Assembly (NCBI GenBank): GCA_937905825.1
Contig: CALCXM010000034.1
Span: forward strand, 48,794-112,793
DNA from: an uncultured bacterium
GTDB lineage: Bacteria > Planctomycetota > UBA1135 > GCA-002686595
Reading direction: 5' to 3'
DNA: 64,000 nt
The notes under the pieces are model-generated. The model saw only the letters and a list, made by a program, of their open reading frames with translations, was not told the DNA's origin and searched no databases. A program made the position numbers and the translations under genes. Positions 43,973 through 52,553 of this stretch are shown piece after piece (position 1 is the first letter of the stretch; every line of letters starts with the position of its first letter).

Positions 43973-45015
43973 ACGAATCGAACAACAACCAGAAGGACTC
44001 TTTCCAGGACCCGGAAATCCCGGCGGAACTGCGGGCAGCCCTCGACGACTGGCAAACTCCGATAGCCGACGCTGGATTCCGAGCCCGTCAACGGCACGCC
44101 TTCCTGGCTGCTGGGAAAGCGGGGGGACCGCCCTCGGAAGAGGAGGCTGGCGCCCAGCTCGATAGCAGGCAAACCGAGCCCGCCCGGGAAGGTTTCCGCA
44201 CCATGTTGCGCGAGCGTTTCTTGGCCGCGGCTGGGGAGTATCGCGAGGACTACGACGAAAGTTCCCACGAGTTGCGCCCGCTGGCCGGCGGCGCCCCAGC
44301 AAGGCCTCAACCCCAGCTAGGGATGCCCAAGCTGCTGGTCGGCGTGCTGGCCCTGGCCGCTGCCGGGCTTCTGTACTTCGGGATGGGCAGCAACGCGCTC
44401 CTCGGCCCGCTCGAGAGCATGCCCCAGGATCCCAGCTTCCCCGGTTGGCAAACCGTCAACTTCGTGCATGGGGATGAGGTGGTCTTGGACGGCAACCAAA
44501 GACTCTCCGGTTCGGACGAGCGACTCGGCGCCGCGCTGACCCTGGGAGGTTGCAGCCTTGAAACCGGTGGCGGCAAGCTCTCCGTGATCCACTACGGCGA
44601 GGGCGTGCTATTGGAGTTCCCGCCTGGGACTGAATTGCGCTTCCCTCCAGTACCGAAAGGCGAGCGCGGTCTGATCGAGATCGTTGTTGAGCGCGGGGGC
44701 GTGCGGGTAGCGACCACCGATGAGTTCATGGGCCGCATTCTCGTGCACACTCCACACACAACAATCGCCCTGTCCGGACCCTCCATGGGCATCGATGTGG
44801 TGGAGGAAGGCACCTGCGTCTGCGCCCTGGCCGGGGATGCTCAGATCCGTCCGCTCAAGGAGCAGGAAGGCAGCGCCGGTGGGTACAACATCGGATCCGG
44901 CAGAACGAGCTTCGTGCGCCGCTCCGGCGCCGTGGTCGAGTTCCCAGAGGGGGATGTCCACCACAGCAAGGAGCTGGAGAACTTCGCCGAGCTCGGGAAC
45001 AAGTACCTGTACTAG
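43969..45015 (+). CDS. FecR-like membrane protein, putative anti-sigma regulator
   Basis: A 348-residue protein translated with the sigma gene through a GTGA overlap. The cytoplasmic N-terminus is about 110 residues, acidic, with a repeated R-x-R-x-x-FLAAG/A pattern (GFRARQRHAFLAAG and GFRTMLRERFLAAA). One membrane helix follows (KLLVGVLALAAAGLLYFG). The periplasmic part has a FecR-type domain: ERGLIEIVVERGGVRVATTD, ILVHTPHTTIALSGPSMGID and CVCALAGDAQIRPL. FecR proteins relay an envelope signal to an ECF sigma factor. No TonB receptor gene is adjacent. Confidence 0.8.
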   Translation: MNESNNNQKDSFQDPEIPAELRAALDDWQTPIADAGFRARQRHAFLAAGKAGGPPSEEEAGAQLDSRQTEPAREGFRTMLRERFLAAAGEYREDYDESSHELRPLAGGAPARPQPQLGMPKLLVGVLALAAAGLLYFGMGSNALLGPLESMPQDPSFPGWQTVNFVHGDEVVLDGNQRLSGSDERLGAALTLGGCSLETGGGKLSVIHYGEGVLLEFPPGTELRFPPVPKGERGLIEIVVERGGVRVATTDEFMGRILVHTPHTTIALSGPSMGIDVVEEGTCVCALAGDAQIRPLKEQEGSAGGYNIGSGRTSFVRRSGAVVEFPEGDVHHSKELENFAELGNKYLY

Positions 45016-45045
45016 CCAGCCCTGTTCACTAGTCAGTACGGTGCA

Positions 45046-45073
45046 GCAGGTTCGATTCCTGCTCAGACGGCCA
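45046..45073 (+). other. 3' fragment of a tRNA gene (T arm, acceptor strand and CCA)
   Basis: The sequence reads as the 3' third of a tRNA: T stem GCAGG, T loop TTCGATT, T stem CCTGC, a 7-base acceptor strand TCAGACG, discriminator G, then CCA. No matching 5' acceptor strand (CGTCTGA), D arm or anticodon arm lies in the preceding 75 bases, which are the end of the FecR-like gene. Such fragments are left where integrases insert at tRNA 3' ends, so it may be an old attachment site. The tRNA identity cannot be given. Confidence 0.55.
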
Positions 45074-45081
45074 CCCCAAAT

Positions 45082-45112
45082 AGATGCCCATCCCTTCCGG
45101 GGGTGGGCATCT
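45082..45112 (+). terminator. Hairpin after the FecR-like gene
   Basis: A 9-bp stem (AGATGCCCA at 45082-45090, TGGGCATCT at 45104-45112) that can extend with CCC/GGG inside. It lies about 70 bases after the FecR-like gene and just after the tRNA fragment. It could be the terminator of the sigma/FecR operon or of the original tRNA gene. The downstream sequence is not clearly T-rich. Confidence 0.45.
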
Positions 45113-45222
45113 GTGCGTATTCTGGGCGCGCCCGTAGAGATTCCCCGGATGTTCAATAGCAGAGCTGGCACTCTGGATTGAAATTCTCCAAGCTGTTCGG
45201 GACCTCAACGCCTGAGCCCCCA

Positions 45223-46173
45223 ATGGAAGACTTCATCAACGTCCTGACCTCGCCCGGATTCCTCGTGGCCTATGGGGTTGTCCTGTGGACGTTTCTCTGC
45301 ACCTTGTACGTGCACTTTCGGGGCAAGGAACGGTTGCGTTTTGAACGCCAGTTGACGGAGCACTCCGGTTGGCTCTCGCCCCTGAATTGCCTCTTCTACG
45401 CCTTCTCGTCCGTGCCCAAGGATCCGATCCTGCCGGTGGAGAGCTTTCCCGAGCTGGCACCGCTCAAAGCGAACTGGAAGGTGATGCGCGAGGAAGCCCT
45501 GGAGCTCCTTTCTCAAGGCAAGATTGCCTACAACGAAGAGGACATGGACCTGGCCTTCTTGGCCTTCAAGAAGCTCGGATGGAAGCGCTTCTACCTGCGC
45601 TGGTACCACGACTTCTTCCCCTCGGCTTTGGAAGGCTGCCCGAAGACTGTCGAGATCTGTCGCAACATTCCGGGCCTCAACGCGGCGGCCTTCACCATGC
45701 TGCCGCCGGGCGCACACCTTGGCAAACACCGGGACCCCTTGGCGAGTTCCCTGCGCTACCACCTAACCCTGGTGGCCCCCAACGATCCAGAGTGCTGCCT
45801 CTTCGTCGATGACAAGACGGTGGTGTGGAACGAGGGGGAGGACTTCGTCTTCGACGAGACCTACGTGCATTGGGCTCACAACCACACGGACAAGACACGC
45901 ATCATCTTCTTTGCGGACTTCACGCGGCCCCTCTATCCCGGGCCGGTTCGCTGGCTGAATGAGTTCCTGATCCGCTACGTCTACCGCATCACGCGCAGTC
46001 GCAATGACATGGGGGAGTCAGGCGGACTCGCTTGCAAGGTCACGCCGATTCTCTTGCACGCCAAAAAGTTCTTCCGCGGCATCAAAGAACGCGTGAATCG
46101 CAAACTCTATTACACGGTGAAGTACATCCTGTTTGCGGGGCTCTTGTTCGCGCTTGTGCGCAGCTTCGTTTGA
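45223..46173 (+). CDS. Aspartyl/asparaginyl beta-hydroxylase family protein (LpxO-like)
   Basis: A 316-residue Fe(II)/2-oxoglutarate dioxygenase. The jelly-roll iron site is seen in MLPPGAHLGKHRDPLASSLR (first His) and ETYVHWAHNHTDKTRIIFFA (second His plus 2-oxoglutarate-binding Arg). An N-terminal membrane segment (GFLVAYGVVLWTFLCTLYVH) and a C-terminal one (YILFAGLLFALVRSF) are present, as in LpxO, which hydroxylates lipid A acyl chains at the inner membrane. The ATG at 45223 is preferred; a TTG at 45178 in frame would add 15 residues. Lipid A is a plausible but unproven substrate. Confidence 0.82.
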   Translation: MEDFINVLTSPGFLVAYGVVLWTFLCTLYVHFRGKERLRFERQLTEHSGWLSPLNCLFYAFSSVPKDPILPVESFPELAPLKANWKVMREEALELLSQGKIAYNEEDMDLAFLAFKKLGWKRFYLRWYHDFFPSALEGCPKTVEICRNIPGLNAAAFTMLPPGAHLGKHRDPLASSLRYHLTLVAPNDPECCLFVDDKTVVWNEGEDFVFDETYVHWAHNHTDKTRIIFFADFTRPLYPGPVRWLNEFLIRYVYRITRSRNDMGESGGLACKVTPILLHAKKFFRGIKERVNRKLYYTVKYILFAGLLFALVRSFV

Positions 46174-46271
46174 CGGGCGACACGGCTCGCTGATTCCACC
46201 ATTTAGGCCAACGCTGATTCCGCCATTCAAGCCAGCGGGAGGGTCGCGGCCCCTTCTAACTCCTCTTCGCC

Positions 46272-47417
46272 ATGGACATTTCCGCACTCGCTCTGAGCGC
46301 TGCATTCGCACTCCTGATTCCGGCCTCCGCGGCACAGCCCGAGCCGGGTTGCCCGGCGGCCAGCGCGGTCACTCCCTGCACGACCTTCTGCTTGCCGGCG
46401 ACCCACGGCCCAGTTTTCGGACGCAACTACGATTGGGGCATTGGCTTCGGGCTCGTCACCGTCAACCGCCGCGGACTACAGAAGTCGGCCTTCGTGGCGG
46501 AGCCCACGGAACCTGCCAAGTGGATTTCTAAGTACGGAAGTCTGACCTTCAATCAGTACGGCCGAGAGTTGCCCACGGGGGGCATGAATGAGGCCGGTTT
46601 GGTGGTGGAGGTCATGTGGCTAACCGACACGCGCTATCCAGACCCGGACTCCCGCGCTGGGCTCGGAGAACTCGGTTGGGTGCAGTACCAGTTGGACACT
46701 TGCAAGAGCGTCGCAGAGGTGCTCGCCACGGACTCCAAGATCCGCGTCACGACCGACAGCACGAGCATCCACTTCCTGATTTGTGACGCCAGCGGTGAGC
46801 AAGCCACGGTGGAATTCCTCGATGGCAAGCTGGTCGCCCACACCGGTGGGGAGCTGCCAATCTCGGCCTTGGCCAACGACACCTACGCCGATTCGATGGA
46901 GTACCTGGAGACCATCCAAGGCTTCGGCGGCGAACGGCCGACCCCCAAGAGCCGCAGTTCATTGGATCGCTTCGTGCGCGCCGCCTGTGGCGTGGTTGAG
47001 TACGAGCCCGGGACGAAACAAGCGGCCGTGGACTACTCCTTCGACCTACTGAAGAACGTCAGCCAGGGCGATTACACCCAGTGGAGCATCGTCTACGACA
47101 TCGCCGAGCGAGCGCTGCACTTCAGGACGCAGAATGCCCCGACCATCAAGACCGTGAAGTTCGCGAGCTTTGACTTCTCGGCCACGAGTCCCTGCCGGAT
47201 CCTGGACATCGACACCCCAAAAGCGGGGGACCCCACGAAGCTCTTCAAGGACTACACGGTCGAGGCCAACTTGGCCTTGATCCGCAAGTCCTTCAAGGGC
47301 ACCGAGTTTCTCGCGGACCGGCCCGAATCCTTCCTGCTGACCTTGGCCCGCTATCCGGAAACGATGCTGCCGGCCAAGGAGCAGGCTGCGCAACCCGAGC
47401 CTGCCGGCGGGCGCTAG
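46272..47417 (+). CDS. Choloylglycine hydrolase family (linear amide C-N hydrolase), secreted
   Basis: A 381-residue Ntn-hydrolase. It starts with a signal peptide (SALALSAAFALLIPASAAQP), and the candidate nucleophile Cys is C36 in TPCTTFCL, exposed after processing. Next are PVFGRNYDWGIGFGLV (substrate pocket Asn/Asp), GRELPTGGMNEAGLVVEVMW and a later Asn/Arg-containing block. Members hydrolyse linear amides such as bile salts, penicillin V or acyl-homoserine lactones. The nucleophile is followed by TT rather than the common TR. A periplasmic or secreted location is likely; the substrate is unknown. It is monocistronic. Confidence 0.82.
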   Translation: MDISALALSAAFALLIPASAAQPEPGCPAASAVTPCTTFCLPATHGPVFGRNYDWGIGFGLVTVNRRGLQKSAFVAEPTEPAKWISKYGSLTFNQYGRELPTGGMNEAGLVVEVMWLTDTRYPDPDSRAGLGELGWVQYQLDTCKSVAEVLATDSKIRVTTDSTSIHFLICDASGEQATVEFLDGKLVAHTGGELPISALANDTYADSMEYLETIQGFGGERPTPKSRSSLDRFVRAACGVVEYEPGTKQAAVDYSFDLLKNVSQGDYTQWSIVYDIAERALHFRTQNAPTIKTVKFASFDFSATSPCRILDIDTPKAGDPTKLFKDYTVEANLALIRKSFKGTEFLADRPESFLLTLARYPETMLPAKEQAAQPEPAGGR

Positions 47418-47432
47418 GCGCTTCGGGAGAAC

Positions 47433-48317
47433 CTACTTCGGCTGGGGCTGCACCAGCCAGACGTAGTCTCCTTGGCGCATCTCATCAGGATTCAGAGTTC
47501 GGTCGCGCACGTCGTCTGAGTTCATTCCGACGACGCGCACGTTCAGGCGCGGGTGGCGGCGCAAGAGGCGCGAGACCGTGCCCAGTCGGTGGTCCGAGTG
47601 GAACTTACCGTTCAGGTGCACGACCAATGGCTTCTGGCCCAAGCTCCAGCCGCGCACCAAGACCTGGGAGATGCTCTGGGCCATGATCTCGTCCTTGGCG
47701 CATTGTGCCGTGAACCAGCGTTCGAGGCCCTCGTCGTATTCTTCGTCGGGAGTGCGTCCCATGGCGCGGGCGAAGCGCTGCGCGTACTCGGGTTCGTCGA
47801 TCCAGATCATCGGCGGAGCCAGCCACTCCTCAGACTTGATCCCGGGGCCCTCGTAGGCGATGCGCCGGGCCACGGGCCGCGGGATGTTCGCAGCGATCAC
47901 CGGGATGCGGTGCTGCTTGGCGAGCTCGATGATGGGGGCGTAGTGCCGCAGGTAGTTGGGCCAGGGCCGAGTCGTCTTGAGCAAGGTCTCCTGGTCGATG
48001 GCGCCAGCCATGTACAGATCCAACTGCCCTTGAATGTCCACCTCGAATTGCTCCAAGGTCAGAATCACTTTGGGGTGCCGGGCAATAAGAGCCTCGAAGG
48101 TCTCCAATTGCAGCCGGTGCCCCACGTCGTTGTCATGCTCTTCGCCGAGGAAGACCACATCCGCCTGGGCCAGGTCGTCGGCCATGACAGAGAGCGGCAC
48201 GGACTGGCCCCACTGGGTTTCGAAGGTGCGGTGATCGGCCGCCGCGAGCCCCGTGGACTGGCAGGCAGTGAGCAGAGCACTTAGCGAGAGCAACGAGAGA
48301 AATCGCCGGAGTTTCAT
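47433..48317 (-). CDS. ChaN-family lipoprotein (haem-binding uptake, Tiki-like fold)
   Basis: A 294-residue lipoprotein (signal LSLLSLSALLTACQS, Cys at about residue 19). The ChaN/DUF399 signature is present: VVFLGEEHDNDVGHRLQLET, VILTLEQFEVDIQGQLD, TTRPWPNYLRHYAPII and PVIAANIPRPVARRIAYEG. ChaN of Campylobacter binds haem; the fold is related to Tiki/TraB proteases. It is convergent with the choloylglycine-hydrolase gene and divergent from the next membrane protein gene, with 24 bases between starts. Haem handling or proteolysis are both possible. Confidence 0.85.
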   Translation of the reverse strand: MKLRRFLSLLSLSALLTACQSTGLAAADHRTFETQWGQSVPLSVMADDLAQADVVFLGEEHDNDVGHRLQLETFEALIARHPKVILTLEQFEVDIQGQLDLYMAGAIDQETLLKTTRPWPNYLRHYAPIIELAKQHRIPVIAANIPRPVARRIAYEGPGIKSEEWLAPPMIWIDEPEYAQRFARAMGRTPDEEYDEGLERWFTAQCAKDEIMAQSISQVLVRGWSLGQKPLVVHLNGKFHSDHRLGTVSRLLRRHPRLNVRVVGMNSDDVRDRTLNPDEMRQGDYVWLVQPQPK

Positions 48318-48341
48318 GGGGAGCAGTATACTTTCCGCCCC

Positions 48342-48824
48342 ATGACTGAATTCCTGTACCAGCTACTTTTCGCTGCGAGCATCGAGATGATTCTCGCCAC
48401 GGCCGTCGTGGGGGCGATCGCCGTCAAGCACCGTCAGACCGTCGGACCCCTCCAACGCAAGGAACGTGGATCCGCCAAACTCGTGATGATCTTTCTCCCG
48501 ATCACCCTGGCTTTGCTGTTTACCATTCAGTTCAGAAGTGACTTGGAGATCAACCGCTTCCTCCCAGGCTTGGTGGCCGTGGGCCTGTGCCTCTTGCTGC
48601 TCCCTCGAACCGGTAGCAGCGTGCTCGGGGCAAAGGGGGTGCGAGTCGGTTGGCGTTCGCGAAGCTTCGCGAAGATGGAAGAGTGGCGCCTGACCGGTGA
48701 TCACTTGCGTGTTTTGATTGCAGGAGAATGGCGCGCCGTTTTCGTGCCGGTCGCAGAGCACCCGGAGTTGCGCGGACGCCTCGAAGCGATTTGCGCCGAC
48801 CGCGAAAGTCGCTTCAAGGTCTAG
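48342..48824 (+). CDS. Hypothetical membrane protein with PH-like C-terminal part
   Basis: A 160-residue protein with three hydrophobic helices (LYQLLFAASIEMILATAVVG, VMIFLPITLALLFTI, LPGLVAVGLCLLLL) and a soluble C-terminus GVRVGWRSRSFAKMEEWRLT...HLRVLIAGEWRAVFVPV. The strand pattern of the tail resembles bacterial PH (bPH) domains. No family is recognised with confidence. It overlaps the end of the STT3-like gene on the other strand by 11 bases. Confidence 0.6.
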   Translation: MTEFLYQLLFAASIEMILATAVVGAIAVKHRQTVGPLQRKERGSAKLVMIFLPITLALLFTIQFRSDLEINRFLPGLVAVGLCLLLLPRTGSSVLGAKGVRVGWRSRSFAKMEEWRLTGDHLRVLIAGEWRAVFVPVAEHPELRGRLEAICADRESRFKV

Positions 48825-51213
48825 CGGGCAGCGCAAGCCCTTCGAGCACCGCACGCTCGGGGATGCGCAGGGAACCGCTTGTTGCCCCTTGGCTCCACTG
48901 GGCGCCCACGACCCGTCCGTCCCCGTTGCGTTCCAAAGTGTTGTAGGGCACGCGCAGTTTGGCGTGGCGATCCTGACTGATGGTTCCCCTGGCCAGGAAG
49001 GTTTGGCTTTGTTCCGGTTGGTTCGCGCGCCCCGGATAGGCCAGCTCGATCGCAACGGAGACTGGAGTTCCGGGCTCGCCTTCGAAGCTGACTTGCGCAC
49101 CGCGCACCCGTTCCCAAACCCATCCGTAAGGGGCAGGGCCTTTCCAGTCGCTGATCGGTGATTGAGCGAGCAGGATCGGCGAGGCGTGCAGCAGGCGCAG
49201 AAAGTTCAAGGAGTCCCCGCGCTCCGTGCCGCGCGGAACACGCCCGTGGCCACCGTTCAGCAGTTGACCGCCAACGGATTCAAACCAAGCCGCGAGCAAC
49301 TGTCCGTCGCCTGCCGTGTCCAAGCGGTAGTAGCGTTCGTGCCACTGCTTGGGACCCGCTTGAATCCAACCGGGCAAGCTGGAGGAGAGGCCGCAACCCA
49401 GCACCACGAGGTCCGCTTGGCGTTCGAGGAGCACGGCTTCCGCCTCGGCGGGGTCCAAGCTCAGGAAGAAGCGACCTGGGCTGAGGTAGCCTTCCAGTCC
49501 CACGTAGCTGCCGAAGTTGGTGGCCACGCTGGGGCGCTGGGCGATCCACTCGAGCTCGTGGCCCAGGGCCCAGGGGGCGAGCACCGCGGAATTGGGATTG
49601 GGCCGGTTGATCGCGATCCATTCACACAACTCGCGCCGCGCGCGCTTGGGTCGCGGGTCTTCCTGCCCGCCGGCGAGACGTTCCCCGAGGCGCAGGCACG
49701 TGCTGGCCTGGGAGAGTCCGACCATGAGGATGGCCGCCGGGACGGCCATGGCCTGCAACTTGCGCAACCTCGACCAGGGGAGTTGCGTCACCACAAACCA
49801 GGCGACGAGCACTCCCGCGGGTCCGATCAAGGTGTCCGTGAAGCGCACCTGTCCCAGAGCTTGGAACAAGAGCGCGGGCAAGGCCACGACCCATGGCAAG
49901 AGTTGCAAGCAGGCCCCTTTCAGAATGCGCACGCAGGCGAACAGCCAGGCGATCGGGATCAACCAAAAGAAGCCACCGAGATAGATGCTGACACCATCGG
50001 GAACGGCGCCCTCTCCGAACAAGGGTCGGGACTCGTCGATGTGCGCCATGAAGCTGTCTTGACGACTGACCCAGGCGAAGCCTTCGCGGATGCCGTCGAG
50101 CGGTCCGGCTTCGATCAAGAGTGAACACAGAGCCAAGAGCAACAATCCGGCGCCCACCATCCAAGGGTAGCTGCTCACGAGTCGCGGCTGGTCTTTGATG
50201 AAGAACAGCGGAACGAACACCAGCGCCCCCAATCCCAAGAGCGTTGGGTGGAACCAGGAGAGGTTCACGACCATCCACGGGAACTCCGCTTTCCACGGGC
50301 TTTGCAAGACAGCGGGCAAGATCACGAGCAGGGCCGTTGCGTGCAGGCTCAATCCGAAGTGCGCGAGACCCGCCCGTGGTGTGCGCCCTTGCAGGAACAG
50401 CAGCACGGCGAACAAGCCATCGATCAAGAGCACGAGCAGGAGGGCCGCCACCCAGGATCCCATGGCGAGTCCGATCAGTGTGCCCAGGCCAACGCCCAAG
50501 GCGAGTGCCTGGCGTTTGTTGTTCAATCGCTTGCCCTGCAACGCGAAGCTCATGCCCCACAGAATCGCGCCGGAGAGCATGGCGTAGAAGGCGTGATGAT
50601 CCCCATTGCCCACGCGGCTGTAGACGATCGAGCCCATGGCCAGGGCGTGCAGGCAGCCAGCGCTGAAACCGGCCAGTGTCCCTGCTATTTGCCGTGCGGC
50701 GGCGAAGGCCAAGAGCGAGGTCAGAACGCCGAATAGAAACGGCAAGCGGCCGACGCCGCGCTCCAAGGCTCCGCGGTCGATGCCCAACTTCTGGCGAGCA
50801 GAATCCTTCGCGAGCTGTTGGCTTGGCGCAGGGAGGGCTTCGGTGTTTCGCTCTGCGCTTTCCACAGGGTTGGCCACTGGACTTCCCAGCGCGCTTCCCA
50901 CTCGGTCCCGCCCAGCACCCTGCGCTCCTCCCCGCACAAACGGTCCGAGAACCCAAGCCGCCAACTGGTCGTAGTAGGGGGGCCAGGGCACCGCCGCCCC
51001 TTCGGGGAAGTTGAGAAAGGGATCCGTGGCCGCAGGCAACCCCTCCTCCAACAGCGCCCGTTCCACCCGGCGCGCGTGGTACAGGCTGTCGGGATCCGAC
51101 ACGCTCCAAGCGCCGCTCTTGTGGGTCGTGGTGTCCGCCAGAATCAGCCGTGGGGCTGCAGAGCAGAGAACGACACACAGGGCCGCCAACCAGGGGATCC
51201 ACTTGGAGAACAT
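48814..51213 (-). CDS. STT3/PglB-like membrane glycosyltransferase (GT-C)
   Basis: A 799-residue multi-spanning membrane protein with about twelve helices and a periplasmic C-terminal region of about 270 residues. The first periplasmic loop has SVSDPDSLYHARRVERALLE, comparable to the catalytic DxD-like loop of oligosaccharyltransferases, and a later loop has YSRVGNGDHHAFYAM. It is a GT-C protein related to STT3/PglB, which transfer lipid-linked glycans to asparagine. The WWDYG motif of PglB is not visible in the C-terminal part, so N-glycosylation is not assured. It starts 82 bases after the MamK-like gene, beyond a strong hairpin. Confidence 0.78.
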   Translation of the reverse strand: MFSKWIPWLAALCVVLCSAAPRLILADTTTHKSGAWSVSDPDSLYHARRVERALLEEGLPAATDPFLNFPEGAAVPWPPYYDQLAAWVLGPFVRGGAQGAGRDRVGSALGSPVANPVESAERNTEALPAPSQQLAKDSARQKLGIDRGALERGVGRLPFLFGVLTSLLAFAAARQIAGTLAGFSAGCLHALAMGSIVYSRVGNGDHHAFYAMLSGAILWGMSFALQGKRLNNKRQALALGVGLGTLIGLAMGSWVAALLLVLLIDGLFAVLLFLQGRTPRAGLAHFGLSLHATALLVILPAVLQSPWKAEFPWMVVNLSWFHPTLLGLGALVFVPLFFIKDQPRLVSSYPWMVGAGLLLLALCSLLIEAGPLDGIREGFAWVSRQDSFMAHIDESRPLFGEGAVPDGVSIYLGGFFWLIPIAWLFACVRILKGACLQLLPWVVALPALLFQALGQVRFTDTLIGPAGVLVAWFVVTQLPWSRLRKLQAMAVPAAILMVGLSQASTCLRLGERLAGGQEDPRPKRARRELCEWIAINRPNPNSAVLAPWALGHELEWIAQRPSVATNFGSYVGLEGYLSPGRFFLSLDPAEAEAVLLERQADLVVLGCGLSSSLPGWIQAGPKQWHERYYRLDTAGDGQLLAAWFESVGGQLLNGGHGRVPRGTERGDSLNFLRLLHASPILLAQSPISDWKGPAPYGWVWERVRGAQVSFEGEPGTPVSVAIELAYPGRANQPEQSQTFLARGTISQDRHAKLRVPYNTLERNGDGRVVGAQWSQGATSGSLRIPERAVLEGLALPARP

Positions 51214-51239
51214 GGCCAGGACGATACTCCGTCAAAGCA

Positions 51240-51271
51240 GCGGGGGGGAAGGCTTTTGCCTCCCCCCCCGC
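51240..51271 (-). terminator. Strong GC-rich hairpin after the MamK-like gene
   Basis: A 14-bp stem with a single mismatch (GCGGGGGGGAAGGC / GCCTCCCCCCCCGC) and a TTTT loop, 25 bases after the stop of the MamK-like gene and 27 bases before the ATG of the STT3-like gene. It probably terminates or attenuates the mamK-like transcript. Confidence 0.6.
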
Positions 51272-51295
51272 GTGGATCTCGTCTCGGGTCTGGCT

Positions 51296-52447
51296 CTACT
51301 TGAGCTGTTCCCAGTACTCCGCCGGCATGTCGTGGGCGATCTTCAAGGCACCGTTGGCGCCGCCGTACATGGGCTCTTCCACGCGGATCACGTGGCCACT
51401 GCCAAGGATGCGATGCATCTCCGCTTCGATGGCCTTGTCCAAGCCCTTGATCTGGCTACCGCCACCGGCGAGCAGCACGCGGTCCTTCAGCTTCTGCTGG
51501 AATTCCGGGTCGAAGCTGCCGACCAGCTTGCCGAGACCCTCCACGATCGGGCCGATGATGATCTGGCAGGCTTCGCGAATCTCGTTCGTGATGTCGAAGG
51601 GCGTCGGCTTGCCGTTGACGGGCAGCTCGACCACGGCGGCGTCGAGCAGTTCGCCCACGGCGCCAAACTTCTCTTTGATGCTCTTCACCATGTGAATGGA
51701 GAACTGAGCTTCGGGATAACGCTCTTGCAAAAGGCGCGTGAGCTCCGCGTCGATGGAATCACCGGCCCAAGTCATGGTGACCTGGTCGGCTTCCTCGGGC
51801 ATGGTTCCGTGCATTCGGCAGAGGTCCGTGGTGCCCGCGCCGATGTCGATCACGAGCACGTCGTCGAGCATCTCCAGGCCGTAAGCCACGGAGAAGGGCT
51901 CGGAGCAAAGCATGACCGAGTCGACGCTAGCACGAGCTGCGTCGAGGATCGCTTCACGGTTCTTGAAGGAGGCTTCCGCGGGGCAACCGATGACCGCGTA
52001 GACGAGTTCGTCCTTGCGGGGCTGCGCCCGCCGAATAATCTCGGCGATCAAGTCCTTGGCCGCGCGCACGTTGCCTTCGTAGTCACCGTCCTCAGAGCCG
52101 CCCTCGAGGCTGGTCTTCAAGACGCCCTCGCCCAAGGGACGGTACAGGTTCAAGGAGAGACGCTTTTCGATGGCGTCACTACCGAACAAGACGTCGGCCT
52201 TGAGCAGTTTCTTGGCGACCACGTCCTTGGGATAGCCCACGAACGACGCGACAGTTTCACGGACGCCGTTGCTCGCGGTGACCGAGGTCCGTGAGGTCCC
52301 CAAGTCGATCCCGAGGTACAGGACGCCGGACTCTTTCTTGCCAGGGCTGGACGATTGTGAGCCCGACGAGGTGCTGGGGGTGGATTCGGTGGCGGTGTTG
52401 GCGGAGTTGTCGTCCGTCGTTCCTTGGTTGTAGTCCTGATCGCTCAT
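51296..52447 (-). CDS. mamK: MamK-family actin-like filament protein
   Basis: A 383-residue actin-fold ATPase that aligns with magnetosome MamK along its whole length: phosphate-1 loop YLGIDLGTSRTSV (about 45-56), SFVGYPKDVVAKKLL, AVIGCPAEASFKNREAI, CSEPFSVAYGL, phosphate-2 loop VLVIDIGAGTTDLC, adenosine loop VLLAGGGSQIKGL and the C-terminus KIAHDMPAEYWEQLK. E183 and D201 match the ATPase residues E143 and D161 known for Magnetospirillum MamK. The first 40 residues are Ser/Thr/Gln-rich and disordered, longer than in MamK. MamK forms dynamic filaments that position magnetosomes; no other magnetosome gene is here, so its cargo is unknown. A coiled-coil gene lies 106 bases upstream. Confidence 0.88.
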   Translation of the reverse strand: MSDQDYNQGTTDDNSANTATESTPSTSSGSQSSSPGKKESGVLYLGIDLGTSRTSVTASNGVRETVASFVGYPKDVVAKKLLKADVLFGSDAIEKRLSLNLYRPLGEGVLKTSLEGGSEDGDYEGNVRAAKDLIAEIIRRAQPRKDELVYAVIGCPAEASFKNREAILDAARASVDSVMLCSEPFSVAYGLEMLDDVLVIDIGAGTTDLCRMHGTMPEEADQVTMTWAGDSIDAELTRLLQERYPEAQFSIHMVKSIKEKFGAVGELLDAAVVELPVNGKPTPFDITNEIREACQIIIGPIVEGLGKLVGSFDPEFQQKLKDRVLLAGGGSQIKGLDKAIEAEMHRILGSGHVIRVEEPMYGGANGALKIAHDMPAEYWEQLK

Positions 52448-52553
52448 TGCTCGCTTCTCTCTGCCTAAACTAGTGATTGTGGTTTGGGATGATGGTGTCG
52501 TCGGAAGACCCCAGCACCCCGGGAAATAGATTGGGTGGACCTGTGTCCGGTTC

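Noticed and set aside
44998..45073. Complete tRNA ending at 45073
   Set aside because: The T arm, acceptor strand and CCA are present, but no D arm, anticodon arm or pairing 5' acceptor strand could be found; only a fragment is reported.
51296..52447. MreB or ParM instead of MamK
   Set aside because: The VGYPKD, SEPFSVAYGL and MPAEYWEQL blocks match MamK specifically, and there are no mreC/D or par neighbours.
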